Assembly (NCBI GenBank): GCA_045537695.1
Contig: JAZSQB010000008.1
Location: forward strand, 1 to 50,260
DNA from: RGIG2041 sp045537695
GTDB lineage: Bacteria; Bacillota; Clostridia; UBA1381; UMGS1253
Direction of reading: 5' to 3'
Length of the DNA: 50,260 bases
Below are positions 15,452 to 24,182 of the stretch, piece by piece; the first letter of the stretch is position 1, and the number at the start of each line of letters is the position of its first letter. Under the pieces are notes generated by a model. It searched no databases and was not told where the DNA came from. It saw nothing but the letters and a program-made list of their open reading frames with translations. Position numbers and translations under genes: made by a program.

Positions 15452-17407
15452 TTATACAATTCGTTTAAACTGTTTTTCAATTTCATATTTGGTCATACTG
15501 ACCATAATCGGTCTTCCGTGCGGACAGGTGTTGATCGCATCCAGTTTAAGCACCTGTTCGATCAGCGCATAAATCTCCGCATCGCACAAGGTCTGATTTG
15601 CCTTGATTGCCGCTTTGCACGCAATGGTGTAAAGCGCACGCAAGCTCCGTTCGGAAATCATATCCTTTTTGTGCGCCATCATTCGCCCGACCAGTTCGGT
15701 AAACACGCTGTCTGCATCTTCTATGCTGATTAGCTGCGGCAGGGTGTTTAAGCACACCGAAGTACCGCCGAATTCTTCAAATTCAAAGCCCAAAGCAAAA
15801 ATAGCGTCTCTGTTTTCCTGCACCCAGGCAAATTCTGCCGCAGACAGCGTAACCACCGCGCCGCCAAGCAGGCACTGTCTTGCAACCATGCTCGTATCAA
15901 ACTGTGCTTTCAGTTCTTCGTAACGAATACGTTCGTGCGCGGCGTGCTGATCAAGCATCAGCATTTCATCTTCTTTTTCCAATATAATATAGGTGGAAAA
16001 CAGCTGTCCGACAATTTTATAATCCTGCGCAGACACCGTTTCTTCTTCCGGCACCGCAACCGGTGTTTCTTCGGTTTTCGGTTTTGCCGCCGTTTTCACT
16101 GTCGGTGCGTCTTCCTCGTCCTCCGGCATACCAAAATCCGGCACCAAAGGTGCACGCTCCGGTGCAGGTTCTACTTTATAGCTTTCCGTTTCCGGCTCTG
16201 AAAGCGTCAGCGCAGCAGTCTTTGTTTCTACTTCTGCGGCAGGCTTATTCTGCGCTCTGTAGCTTTCCAGCGTTTGTACAACGCCTTTGTTTTTCTCCGG
16301 TTTCTCTTCTTGCTTTTCCGGCGTAGACGGAAGCTCTGCCTGCACGCTCGTTTCTTCCGGCACTTCAGCAAATTTATAGGCGTTCTTTTTCTGCGCGAAG
16401 GTCATCTCCGGCACAACCGGCTTTTGATACAGCGCATTTTTCACTGCCCAGTATACCGTGTCAAACACTTTCTTTTCATCCGAAAATTTTACTTCCGTTT
16501 TGTGCGGATGCACATTAACGTCCATAAACTCCGGCGCAATTTCCAAGCAAATCACCGCAAACGGGAATTTGCCGCCCATCAGCTGATTGCGATACGCTTC
16601 TTCAAGCGCCACCGTAATACTCTTGCTCTTTATGTATCTGCCGTTGACAAAAAAGCTCTGACACGCGCGGTTGGGACGACTAATCTGGCTTTTACCGATA
16701 TAGCCATACGCCCGTACCGGTGCATCCCCATAACGGATTTCAATCACATTGGATGCATAGTCTTTGCCGTAAACCGTATAAATAGCGTTAACCATATTGT
16801 TATCGCCGGCAGAGAAAAAGACCTGCTTTCCATTTTGAATAAACTTAAACGAAATGTGCGGATTGACCAAGACAAACTTTTGCACAATATCGGCAACATA
16901 GCCACCTTCCGTTGCATCGCGCTTTAAAAACTTCATACGCGCCGGCGTGTTATAAAACAGATTTTCCACTTCAATCGTTGTGCCATTCGGCGCACCGACC
17001 TCGCAGACATCCTCCATCTCGCCGCCCGCAACCGTCACGCGCGTTGCAATTTGTGTATCCTTCGTTTTGGTCGTCATCGTCACTTTTGCAACGGCGGCAA
17101 TCGAACAGAGCGCCTCACCGCGAAAACCGAGCGTGCCGATTTTTGCCAAATCGTCCGCGCTGGAAATCTTACTGGTGGCATGGCGCATAAATGCCACACC
17201 GACATCGTCGGGCGCAATACCCTTGCCGTTGTCCGTCACACGCATATAGGAAATGCCGCCACCGCGGATTTCCACGCATATGGAGTCTGCGCCGGCGTCA
17301 ATGGCGTTTTCTATGAGTTCTTTGACAACCGAAGCCGGTCTTTCAACCACTTCGCCTGCCGCAATTAAATCTGCAACTGTTTTATCCAATACCTGAATAA
17401 TGCCCAC
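15452..17407 (-). CDS. mutL: DNA mismatch repair endonuclease MutL
   Basis: MutL is recruited by MutS and nicks the strand to be repaired. The N-terminal GHKL ATPase has ELIENAIDAGAD, DNGKGI and TLGFRGEAL. A proline- and glutamate-rich linker spans about 340-460. The C-terminal dimer domain carries the endonuclease motif DQHAAHERIRYE, plus ACKAAIKAN and CPHGRPI. This is the metal-dependent nuclease type found in bacteria without MutH. The start is GTG at 17407 with GAGGAGG 7 nt upstream. It lies 18 bp downstream of mutS. Confidence 0.96.
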   Translation of the reverse strand: MGIIQVLDKTVADLIAAGEVVERPASVVKELIENAIDAGADSICVEIRGGGISYMRVTDNGKGIAPDDVGVAFMRHATSKISSADDLAKIGTLGFRGEALCSIAAVAKVTMTTKTKDTQIATRVTVAGGEMEDVCEVGAPNGTTIEVENLFYNTPARMKFLKRDATEGGYVADIVQKFVLVNPHISFKFIQNGKQVFFSAGDNNMVNAIYTVYGKDYASNVIEIRYGDAPVRAYGYIGKSQISRPNRACQSFFVNGRYIKSKSITVALEEAYRNQLMGGKFPFAVICLEIAPEFMDVNVHPHKTEVKFSDEKKVFDTVYWAVKNALYQKPVVPEMTFAQKKNAYKFAEVPEETSVQAELPSTPEKQEEKPEKNKGVVQTLESYRAQNKPAAEVETKTAALTLSEPETESYKVEPAPERAPLVPDFGMPEDEEDAPTVKTAAKPKTEETPVAVPEEETVSAQDYKIVGQLFSTYIILEKEDEMLMLDQHAAHERIRYEELKAQFDTSMVARQCLLGGAVVTLSAAEFAWVQENRDAIFALGFEFEEFGGTSVCLNTLPQLISIEDADSVFTELVGRMMAHKKDMISERSLRALYTIACKAAIKANQTLCDAEIYALIEQVLKLDAINTCPHGRPIMVSMTKYEIEKQFKRIV

Positions 17408-17425
17408 CGGTGCACCTCCTCTTTT

Positions 17426-20020
17426 TTATAATTCTTTTGCTTTATTTACAAGCGCATATAGCTTGTTTAAGGCTTCAATCGGCGTAAGCGTTGTAACATC
17501 CAACCGCTTCAGCTCCTCTGTCAGCACGCTTTCTCCCAGCGAAAGCTGCACGCCGACATCGGCGGTTGGCGCCGCATTTGTGCGCGGCCTAAGTTCATCG
17601 CTTTCCGATTCCAACAGTTTTAATATTTCCTTTGCGCGGCTTGTGACCTCGCCCGGTACGCCGGCAAGTGCCGCAACTTCAATACCGTAGCTTCGGTCTG
17701 CGCCGCCGGAAATGATTTTGCGCAGGAAGGTAATGGAGTCGCCGCGCTTTTTAACCGCAATGCTGTAATTCTTAACGCCGCTTTCCTTTTCCTCCATAGC
17801 TGTCATTTCGTGATAGTGCGTTGCAAACAGCGTCTTTGCGCCGATTTTCTTTTTCGAAAGCACATATTCCGCCACTGCCCACGCAATGGACAAACCGTCA
17901 TATGTACTGGTACCTCTGCCGATTTCGTCAAAGATGACAAGCGACTGCTTGGTTGCGCCGGACAAGATGTTTGCCACCTCTGTCATTTCCAGCATAAAGG
18001 TACTCTGTCCGGTCGATAAGTCATCCGACGCGCCGACACGGGTGAAAATCTTGTCCACAATGCCGATATGCGCGCTGCCTGCCGGCACGAAGCTACCCAT
18101 CTGCGCCATCAGCGTAATGAGCGCCACTTGACGCATATAGGTCGACTTACCCGCCATATTCGGACCCGTGATGATACAAAGTCTGTTTTCATCGGTATCC
18201 AACGCGGTATCATTCGGCACGAACAGCTCGTTTTTAAGCATCTTTTCCACCACCGGATGTCTGCCATCCCGAATGTCAATTCTGCCATCTGTATCTATCG
18301 TCGGTTTTGTATAGCCGTTTTTGTCTGCTACCTCGGCAAGCGAGGAAAGTGCATCCAAAACAGAAATCGCATTCGCCGTGCGGCGTAAGCGGTTTAATTC
18401 GCCGGCAATGCATTTTTTAATCTGCTCAAACAAATGCAGTTCCAGGCGCAAAAGTCTGTCCTTGCCGCCTAAGATAATGTCTTCAATTTCCTTTAATTTC
18501 GGCGTAATATAACGTTCGCCGTTGGTCAAGGTCTGCTTGCGGATATAATAGTCCGGCACGGCACCGACCTGCCCCTTGCTGACTTCGATATAGTAGCCGA
18601 AAACTTTGTTATAACCCACCTTTAAGGTCTTAATGCCGGTGACCTCGCGCTCGTGCGCCTGCACCTCGGCAAGCCAGTTTTTGCCTTCGGTCTCCGCCAG
18701 TCGCAATTCATCAATTTCTTTGTGATAGCCTTCTTTGATGATACCGCCGTCGCGTGCCATTGCCGGTGCGTCTTCGGAAATGGATTTTTCCAAAAGGTCA
18801 TACACATCCTGAAGCGCATCCACATCGCGGTTTTGGCGCACAACAATCTCGCTCGTACAGCCGGACAGCTTTTCCTTTAATTCCGGCAAGCGCGCAAGGG
18901 ACTGCTTTAAGGAAAGCATATCTCTCGGATTGGCACTGCCGAGCGAAATGCGGTTGATAATTCTTGTAATATCATACACGCCGTCAAAAATGTCGCGCAG
19001 GTCATCACGCAGCACCAAGCTGCCTTTCAGCTCCTCCACGCCGTCTAAGCGGCTTTCAATCTCCGTTTTAGAAATCAGCGGCTTATCAATCCACTGGTGC
19101 AAAAGTCTGCCGCCCATAGCGGTTTTCGTTTTATCGAGTACCCACAAAAGCGAGCCGCGCTTTGCTTTGTCGCGCATCGACTCCGTCAGCTCCAGATTAC
19201 GGCGCGTATTGTAGTCAATGCCCATATATTCTACAATTGTATATACTTTTAAGGAAAAGATTTCGCTAATCTGCATTTTCTGCGTATCAAACAGATAGCG
19301 CAGCGTTGCGCCAACCGCGCAAACCAAAATATCATCTTCCTGCAGCTGCAGCGCATCGAGCGATTTTACCTGCCACGCAGATAAGATGGTTTCCTTTGCC
19401 TGCGCATAGTCAAACAGTGCATTTTCCTTTGCGCTCATATACACATCGTGCCGCTGCGAAACCTTTTGCATCAGCTTGTCCTTCGCCGCCGGACTAAACA
19501 CAATCTCCGTTGGTGCAAAGGACGAAAGCTCGCTTAAAAACGCAGTTTCCTGCGCTTCCTTCAGCTTCGTTGCAAAGAGCTCACCCGTTGTGATATCCGC
19601 AAAAACAAGTGCAATATCCCCTTCACTGTAGTATACACAGCAAAGGAAGTTATTTTTCTTATCATCAAGCACCGCGCTGTCCGTCACCGTACCCGGTGTA
19701 ATAATACGGATAACATCGCGCTTAACAAGACCCTTCGTTTCCGCCGGATCTTCCGTTTGCTCGCAGATGGCAACCTTAAAGCCCTTGCCGACCAAGCGCG
19801 CGATATAGGAATCTGCACTGTGGAACGGCACGCCGCACATCGGCGCACGTTCACCGCCGCCGCTGTTTCTGCCCGTCAGCGTCAGTTCAAGCTCTTTGGA
19901 TGCAATCAGCGCATCTTCATTAAACATTTCATAGAAGTCTCCGAGGCGGTAAAACAAAATGCAGTCCTCATACTGCGTTTTGATTTGCTCGTACTGCTCC
20001 ATCATTGGTGTTGTAGCCAT
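17426..20020 (-). CDS. mutS: DNA mismatch repair protein MutS
   Basis: MutS recognises mispairs and small loops. The mismatch-binding F-x-E motif lies in LGDFYEMFNEDA near residue 35. The C-terminal ATPase shows GPNMAGKSTYMRQ (Walker A), IFDEIGRGTSTYDGLSIAWA (Walker B region) and TLFATHYHEM. The ATG at 20020 (MATTPMMEQYEQIK) gives 864 aa; GAGGTGG lies just upstream. A TTG at 20032 is in frame but overlaps that RBS. A 277-bp repeat-bearing gap separates it from ylbF, so mutS may have its own promoter. Confidence 0.97.
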   Translation of the reverse strand: MATTPMMEQYEQIKTQYEDCILFYRLGDFYEMFNEDALIASKELELTLTGRNSGGGERAPMCGVPFHSADSYIARLVGKGFKVAICEQTEDPAETKGLVKRDVIRIITPGTVTDSAVLDDKKNNFLCCVYYSEGDIALVFADITTGELFATKLKEAQETAFLSELSSFAPTEIVFSPAAKDKLMQKVSQRHDVYMSAKENALFDYAQAKETILSAWQVKSLDALQLQEDDILVCAVGATLRYLFDTQKMQISEIFSLKVYTIVEYMGIDYNTRRNLELTESMRDKAKRGSLLWVLDKTKTAMGGRLLHQWIDKPLISKTEIESRLDGVEELKGSLVLRDDLRDIFDGVYDITRIINRISLGSANPRDMLSLKQSLARLPELKEKLSGCTSEIVVRQNRDVDALQDVYDLLEKSISEDAPAMARDGGIIKEGYHKEIDELRLAETEGKNWLAEVQAHEREVTGIKTLKVGYNKVFGYYIEVSKGQVGAVPDYYIRKQTLTNGERYITPKLKEIEDIILGGKDRLLRLELHLFEQIKKCIAGELNRLRRTANAISVLDALSSLAEVADKNGYTKPTIDTDGRIDIRDGRHPVVEKMLKNELFVPNDTALDTDENRLCIITGPNMAGKSTYMRQVALITLMAQMGSFVPAGSAHIGIVDKIFTRVGASDDLSTGQSTFMLEMTEVANILSGATKQSLVIFDEIGRGTSTYDGLSIAWAVAEYVLSKKKIGAKTLFATHYHEMTAMEEKESGVKNYSIAVKKRGDSITFLRKIISGGADRSYGIEVAALAGVPGEVTSRAKEILKLLESESDELRPRTNAAPTADVGVQLSLGESVLTEELKRLDVTTLTPIEALNKLYALVNKAKEL

Positions 20021-20297
20021 AAGCCACCTCAATATACGTATTTCTTCACGGCAGGAGCAAGCCCCTGCCCTACATCATCATTTATGCATTTTAATGCGGG
20101 AATTTGGATGCAAATCATTCAAATTCTCCTGTGTATTTTAAAGAGAAAATTTGTCTACAAGACAAACTCGCACAAATCCCCCAAATCATACTTTAATGTG
20201 GGAATTTGGATGCAGTGCGAGGCACAGACATCGACACAGTACGTTGGTACGGGTCGATGGATGTAACGAAGCAATGCGCCAAATTCACCATTAAAAA
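20021..20297. repeat. Repeat-rich intergenic gap with a MITE-like hairpin element
   Basis: No gene is seen. A 23-nt direct repeat (TTTAATG.GGGAATTTGGAT plus GCA) occurs at 20090-20112 and 20192-20214, matching at 22 of 23 positions. A diverged inverted copy lies at 20278-20295. The 104 bp from 20192 to 20295 thus has terminal inverted repeats, and its centre can fold (ATCGAC at about 20230 with GTCGAT at about 20253). The CGGCAGGAGCAAGCCCCTGCCC motif at 20049-20070 recurs near 43513. Confidence 0.6.
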
Positions 20298-20684
20298 TTA
20301 GTGGCAGCCGCCGCAAGTAGAGCAGTTGTGCGTACAGCCGTTCGGGTCTTCCCCCGTAATAAAATGCGTTAAAATGCTGTTGACCTGGTTTACGATGGCA
20401 TCCAGAGCTGCGCGGGATTCCAAGAACTCCGCAATTACGGCATTTTTTGTGAGCTTTTCAAATTCTGTGGAGAGCTCTTTTTGAATAGCTTCCATTTCTT
20501 CTTTGGTAATATCTTCTTTTTGCGCACGCTGTGCAAGCTGCATACGGGTCAGGTTATATTCCCCAATCAGCTTTTGAGCTTCTGCGTCATTTTGTTGTGC
20601 TTCTTCGGCAGCCTTTACGCGCGCCATAATTTCACTGTCACGAATAGCTTCACCGAGCTGTCTTGCCATATCTAAGATTTCCAT
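20298..20684 (-). CDS. YlbF/YmcA family protein with Cys-rich C-terminus
   Basis: This 128-aa helical protein fits the YlbF/YmcA (Com_YlbF) family, whose Bacillus members form a complex with YaaT that affects RNase Y-dependent RNA processing and development. Seen: MEILDMARQLGEAIRDSEIM at the start, a charged helical middle, and a tail containing GCTHNCSTCGGCH. These closely spaced cysteines could bind a metal or an Fe-S cluster, as reported for Bacillus YlbF/YmcA complexes. The ATG at 20684 has GGAGG 8 nt upstream, so the earlier in-frame ATG at 20699 is rejected. It follows miaB by 18 bp. Confidence 0.85.
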   Translation of the reverse strand: MEILDMARQLGEAIRDSEIMARVKAAEEAQQNDAEAQKLIGEYNLTRMQLAQRAQKEDITKEEMEAIQKELSTEFEKLTKNAVIAEFLESRAALDAIVNQVNSILTHFITGEDPNGCTHNCSTCGGCH

Positions 20685-20702
20685 TGTTGTTACCTCCATA
20701 GT

Positions 20703-22115
20703 TTATCTTTCCTTTAAAATTTCACCAATTAAATACCAGGTCATCGCGGATGCAATACGCACCGGCAGCATTTGTCCGATAAGCGATGCATCGCCCGTGA
20801 TGTGGACCAACTTGCCGCCTTCGGTTCTGCCGGTCAATATGTTCTCGTCTGTTTTGCTTGTGCCTTCAATCAACACCTGCTCTGTCTTACCGACATAGCT
20901 TTCGTTGATTTCGCGCGAAATTTTGTTTTGCGCTTCCAAAAGGCGGTCAAAATTTTTATGAATCTGCGCTTCATCAAGTTCAAATTCCATTTCTGCCGCA
21001 GGGGTACCCTTGCGCTTGGAATAAATGAAGGAATAAATCGAGTCAAAACGCACTTCTTCAATCAGGCTGAGCGTTTCTTCAAAGTCTGCCTGCGTCTCCG
21101 TCGGAAAGCCGACGATAATATCCGTTGTCAGCGTCACATCCGGCACACGCTTTCGCAGCTTCCTGATTTTTTCAAGGTAATTTTCGCGCGTATAGCGGCG
21201 GTTCATTTTATTCAAAACCGCGTTACTGCCGGCCTGCACCGGCAAATGCATCTGCCGACACACTTTCGGATTTTTGGCAATGACATCAATCAGCTTATCG
21301 CTAAAATCCTTCGGGTGCGATGTCATAAAGCGAATGCGCTCGATGCCGTCCACTTCGCTGACCAACTGCAGTAAATCCGCAAAATCAACGGTTTTGTCCA
21401 AATCCTTACCGTAGGAGTTGACATTTTGACCAAGGAGCATAATTTCTTTATACCCCTGCGCCGCGACAGTGCGCACCTCACGCAGAATGTCTTCTACATT
21501 GCGGCTGCGTTCGCGCCCGCGCACATACGGCACTATGCAATAGGAACAAAAATTATTGCAGCCGTACATAATGGATATATACGCTGTGACCCCCTGTGCG
21601 CGCACAATCGGCATATCTTCCGCAATTGCACCTTCCATATCCAGGATATGAATGCTGCGCTCCTGCTTAGATACCACCTGCCACAAAAGCTCCGGCAAGG
21701 TGTATAAGGTGTGCGTTCCGAACAGGATGTCGACGTGCTTATATTTTCTTTTGATTTGCTCTGCAATGTGCGGTTGCTGCATCATACAGCCGCAAATGCC
21801 GATCACCAAATCCGGCTTTTTGCGCTTTAAGAGCTTAAGTGCGCCTAAATTACCGAACACGCGCAGCTCTGCGTTTTCGCGCACTGCGCAAGTGTTGTAT
21901 ATAATGATATCTGCCTCTGCCGGCGTTTCGCAAAAGCTGTAGCCCGCATCGGCAAGCATACCGCGAATGCGCTCGGAATCATTTTCATTTTGCTGACAGC
22001 CATAGGTCACAACGAGCGCCTTCTTCTCTGCGCCCGCCACATGCAGTTTTCGCAAATTTTCCGTAAATGCAGCTTGCCGCCGCATCTCCGCTTGCGGTAT
22101 ATGTTGATTTGCCAT
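20703..22115 (-). CDS. miaB: tRNA-2-methylthio-N6-dimethylallyladenosine synthase
   Basis: MiaB is a radical-SAM methylthiotransferase that converts i6A37 to ms2i6A37, acting after MiaA. The N-terminal UPF0004 domain contains three cluster cysteines (VTYGCQQNENDSERI, YNTCAVREN, GICGCMMQQ). The radical SAM CxxxCxxC is in YGCNNFCSYCIVPYVRGRE at about residue 185. A TRAM domain lies at the C-terminus. The 470-aa length is normal. It heads the transcription unit behind the promoter at 22148-22176. Confidence 0.96.
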   Translation of the reverse strand: MANQHIPQAEMRRQAAFTENLRKLHVAGAEKKALVVTYGCQQNENDSERIRGMLADAGYSFCETPAEADIIIYNTCAVRENAELRVFGNLGALKLLKRKKPDLVIGICGCMMQQPHIAEQIKRKYKHVDILFGTHTLYTLPELLWQVVSKQERSIHILDMEGAIAEDMPIVRAQGVTAYISIMYGCNNFCSYCIVPYVRGRERSRNVEDILREVRTVAAQGYKEIMLLGQNVNSYGKDLDKTVDFADLLQLVSEVDGIERIRFMTSHPKDFSDKLIDVIAKNPKVCRQMHLPVQAGSNAVLNKMNRRYTRENYLEKIRKLRKRVPDVTLTTDIIVGFPTETQADFEETLSLIEEVRFDSIYSFIYSKRKGTPAAEMEFELDEAQIHKNFDRLLEAQNKISREINESYVGKTEQVLIEGTSKTDENILTGRTEGGKLVHITGDASLIGQMLPVRIASAMTWYLIGEILKER

Positions 22116-22147
22116 TTATCTCACCTCCGTAAAACACGGTAAATTTA

Positions 22148-22176
22148 AGTATACCAAAAACGGAAGCAAATTTCAA
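22148..22176 (-). promoter_or_regulatory. SigA-type promoter of miaB
   Basis: Minus strand: -35 TTGAAA (22171-22176), 17-bp spacer, -10 TATACT (22148-22153), about 33 bp upstream of the miaB start. The -35 lies 9 bp from the stop codon of the preceding M42 gene. Confidence 0.7.
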
Positions 22177-22184
22177 CAAATAAT

Positions 22185-23165
22185 TTAGTATTTTTTCAGC
22201 ATCATTTTTGTCGTGAGTGCAATGCAGGCTTCCACATCGGCTTTACTCACCAGCTCTGCCGGCGAATGTGTGTATCTTGTCGGCACGGAAATGGCACCGC
22301 TCGGCACGCCGTCGCGCGTTAAGTGAATCACGCCGACATCCGTTCTGCCACCCGAAAGTACTTCTCTCTGCGTTAAAATATCATACTCTGCTGCCATTTC
22401 TTCCATAGCGGAAACCACATCCGGATGCGACAGAATACCAGCATCCTTAATCTTAATTGCCGCGCCGCCGCCGAGCTTGATATGCATTGTCTCTGCACCG
22501 GGCGTATCGCCGGTCATTGTCACGTCCAATGCAATCGCCATATCCGGGCAGATGGCATGCGCCGCTGTGCCAGCGCCGCGCAGACCCAATTCCTCCTGCA
22601 CCGTAAATACGGCATAGATTTCATTTTCCGTCTCCTGCGCGGCTTTTAGCGCCTCTATTAATACATAGCAGCCGACACGGTCGTCTAATGACTTTGCCAT
22701 CACAGCGGCTTCCATTTCAGCAAACTCTGCCGTAAAGCCGGCGACATCACCGATGCTGACAAGCTTTTCTGCGCTTTCTTTATCTTTTGCGCCGATATCA
22801 ATATAGAAATCCGCAAGCTTTGCTTTGGTAATTTCCACACCGCCGGTCAGCTGCACGCAACCAACTGTGCCGTTTAAAAAGCGCACACGCTGTCCAAGCA
22901 TCGTTGCCAGGCGCAAGCCGCCCAAATTCTGAAAACGAAGCATACCGCTCTCTTCAACAAATGTCACCAAAATCCCGATTTCGTCCATATGCGCCGCAAA
23001 CATCAGTTTTTTGCCGCCTTTGCCCTTGCGCGCAATCAAGTTGCCCATCACGTCTGTATATATTTCATCTGCATACGGCGCAATCTCCGCTGCAATCGCT
23101 TCGCGGATTGCCACTTCATTGCCGGACGGCGCCGTAATGGCACATAATTTTTTTAACAGCTCCAT
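22185..23165 (-). CDS. M42 family metallopeptidase (third of three tandem paralogues)
   Basis: This is a cytosolic aminopeptidase of the M42 (TET/glutamyl aminopeptidase) type, which forms dodecamers and trims short peptides. Expected residues are visible: AHMDEIGILVT, SLDDRVGCY, the catalytic EE in VFTVQEELGLRGAG, the metal-ligand Asp in IALDVTMTGD, and His in TRYTHSPAELV. Length is 326 aa. Its start codon immediately follows the stop codon of the upstream paralogue, so translation is coupled. The exact substrate cannot be told from sequence. Confidence 0.92.
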   Translation of the reverse strand: MELLKKLCAITAPSGNEVAIREAIAAEIAPYADEIYTDVMGNLIARKGKGGKKLMFAAHMDEIGILVTFVEESGMLRFQNLGGLRLATMLGQRVRFLNGTVGCVQLTGGVEITKAKLADFYIDIGAKDKESAEKLVSIGDVAGFTAEFAEMEAAVMAKSLDDRVGCYVLIEALKAAQETENEIYAVFTVQEELGLRGAGTAAHAICPDMAIALDVTMTGDTPGAETMHIKLGGGAAIKIKDAGILSHPDVVSAMEEMAAEYDILTQREVLSGGRTDVGVIHLTRDGVPSGAISVPTRYTHSPAELVSKADVEACIALTTKMMLKKY

Positions 23166-24182
23166 TTAGTTCCACTCCTCTGCCTTACAAATAAACAATC
23201 TCGCTACTTCGCGGACGGATGCGTAGTCCTTCTTCGAAATCACCGATGCCGGCGAGTGCAAATACCGCGTCGGCACGGATACCGCAGCCGCCTTTACGCC
23301 GTTACCGCTACGCTGAATGCTTTTTAAATCGTTGCCGCCCATCATTGTGCGCTTATACTGCACGGCGATGCCGTTTTGCTCTGCCATTGTATATAACTGC
23401 TTTGTTAGCGGTATATCCGAATACGCACCGCCGTCGGCAATGGAGAGTGCCGCGCCACCGCCAAGCGTTGTAACCTCACTAGATGCCGCCACACCGCTTA
23501 CATCACTGCAGGTCGTACCCTCTATCACAAGCGCTGCCGTCGGCATCAGCCACTGCGCCACAATCGCGCTGCCGCGACAGCCCGCCTCTTCCTGCACAGT
23601 AAAGCAAAAATACGTATCATACGGCAGATTATTTTCACAAATCAGCTCGCACAAAACAGCACAGCCGACTCTGTCGTCAAAGGCTTTGCCTAAAAGCAAA
23701 TCCTCGCCAAACTCCATACATTGCGTGTCAAACGTCGCGTATTCGCCGATGCGCACAAGCGCTTTCGCTTCCTCGGCGGATTTTGCACCGATATCGATAC
23801 GCAAGTTTCTCTCGCGTACTGCATTTTTGCGTTCATCCGCCGTCTGCAGATGCACGGCTTTAAGCGCAATCACACCGCGCACACGCTTTTCGCCAATCAG
23901 CACTGCCTTACTAACCATCAGTCGCGGGTCAATGCCGCCAACCGTTTTAAACTTTAAATATCCATCAGCCGTCACATCGCTGATAATCATCCCGACTTCG
24001 TCCATATGCGCCGAAAGCATCAGCTTTTTTTCGTTGCTTTTGCCCTGCTTGAGCGCGATGACATTGCCCATACCGTCCACATAAATTTCATCGGCGTGCG
24101 GTCGGATTTTCTCTAAAACCAGCGCACGCACCTCTGCTTCACAGCCGCACGGACCGAAAGCATCTACTAATGTTTTCAGCAT
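23166..24182 (-). CDS. M42 family metallopeptidase (second of three tandem paralogues)
   Basis: This 338-aa paralogue has SAHMDEVGMIIS, KAFDDRVGCAVL, the catalytic EE in FTVQEEAGCRGSA, and TRYLHSPASV. At the position where its two neighbours have Asp (DVT), it has Glu in VIEGTTCSD. This substitution is common in one M42 subgroup and may change metal or substrate preference. It overlaps the upstream paralogue by 7 bp and abuts the downstream one. It could act in a mixed complex with its neighbours or have a distinct peptide specificity. Confidence 0.92.
   Translation of the reverse strand: MLKTLVDAFGPCGCEAEVRALVLEKIRPHADEIYVDGMGNVIALKQGKSNEKKLMLSAHMDEVGMIISDVTADGYLKFKTVGGIDPRLMVSKAVLIGEKRVRGVIALKAVHLQTADERKNAVRERNLRIDIGAKSAEEAKALVRIGEYATFDTQCMEFGEDLLLGKAFDDRVGCAVLCELICENNLPYDTYFCFTVQEEAGCRGSAIVAQWLMPTAALVIEGTTCSDVSGVAASSEVTTLGGGAALSIADGGAYSDIPLTKQLYTMAEQNGIAVQYKRTMMGGNDLKSIQRSGNGVKAAAVSVPTRYLHSPASVISKKDYASVREVARLFICKAEEWN

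Noticed and set aside
22116..22184. Riboswitch or T-box ahead of miaB
   Set aside because: The gap is too short and holds only a promoter and an RBS.
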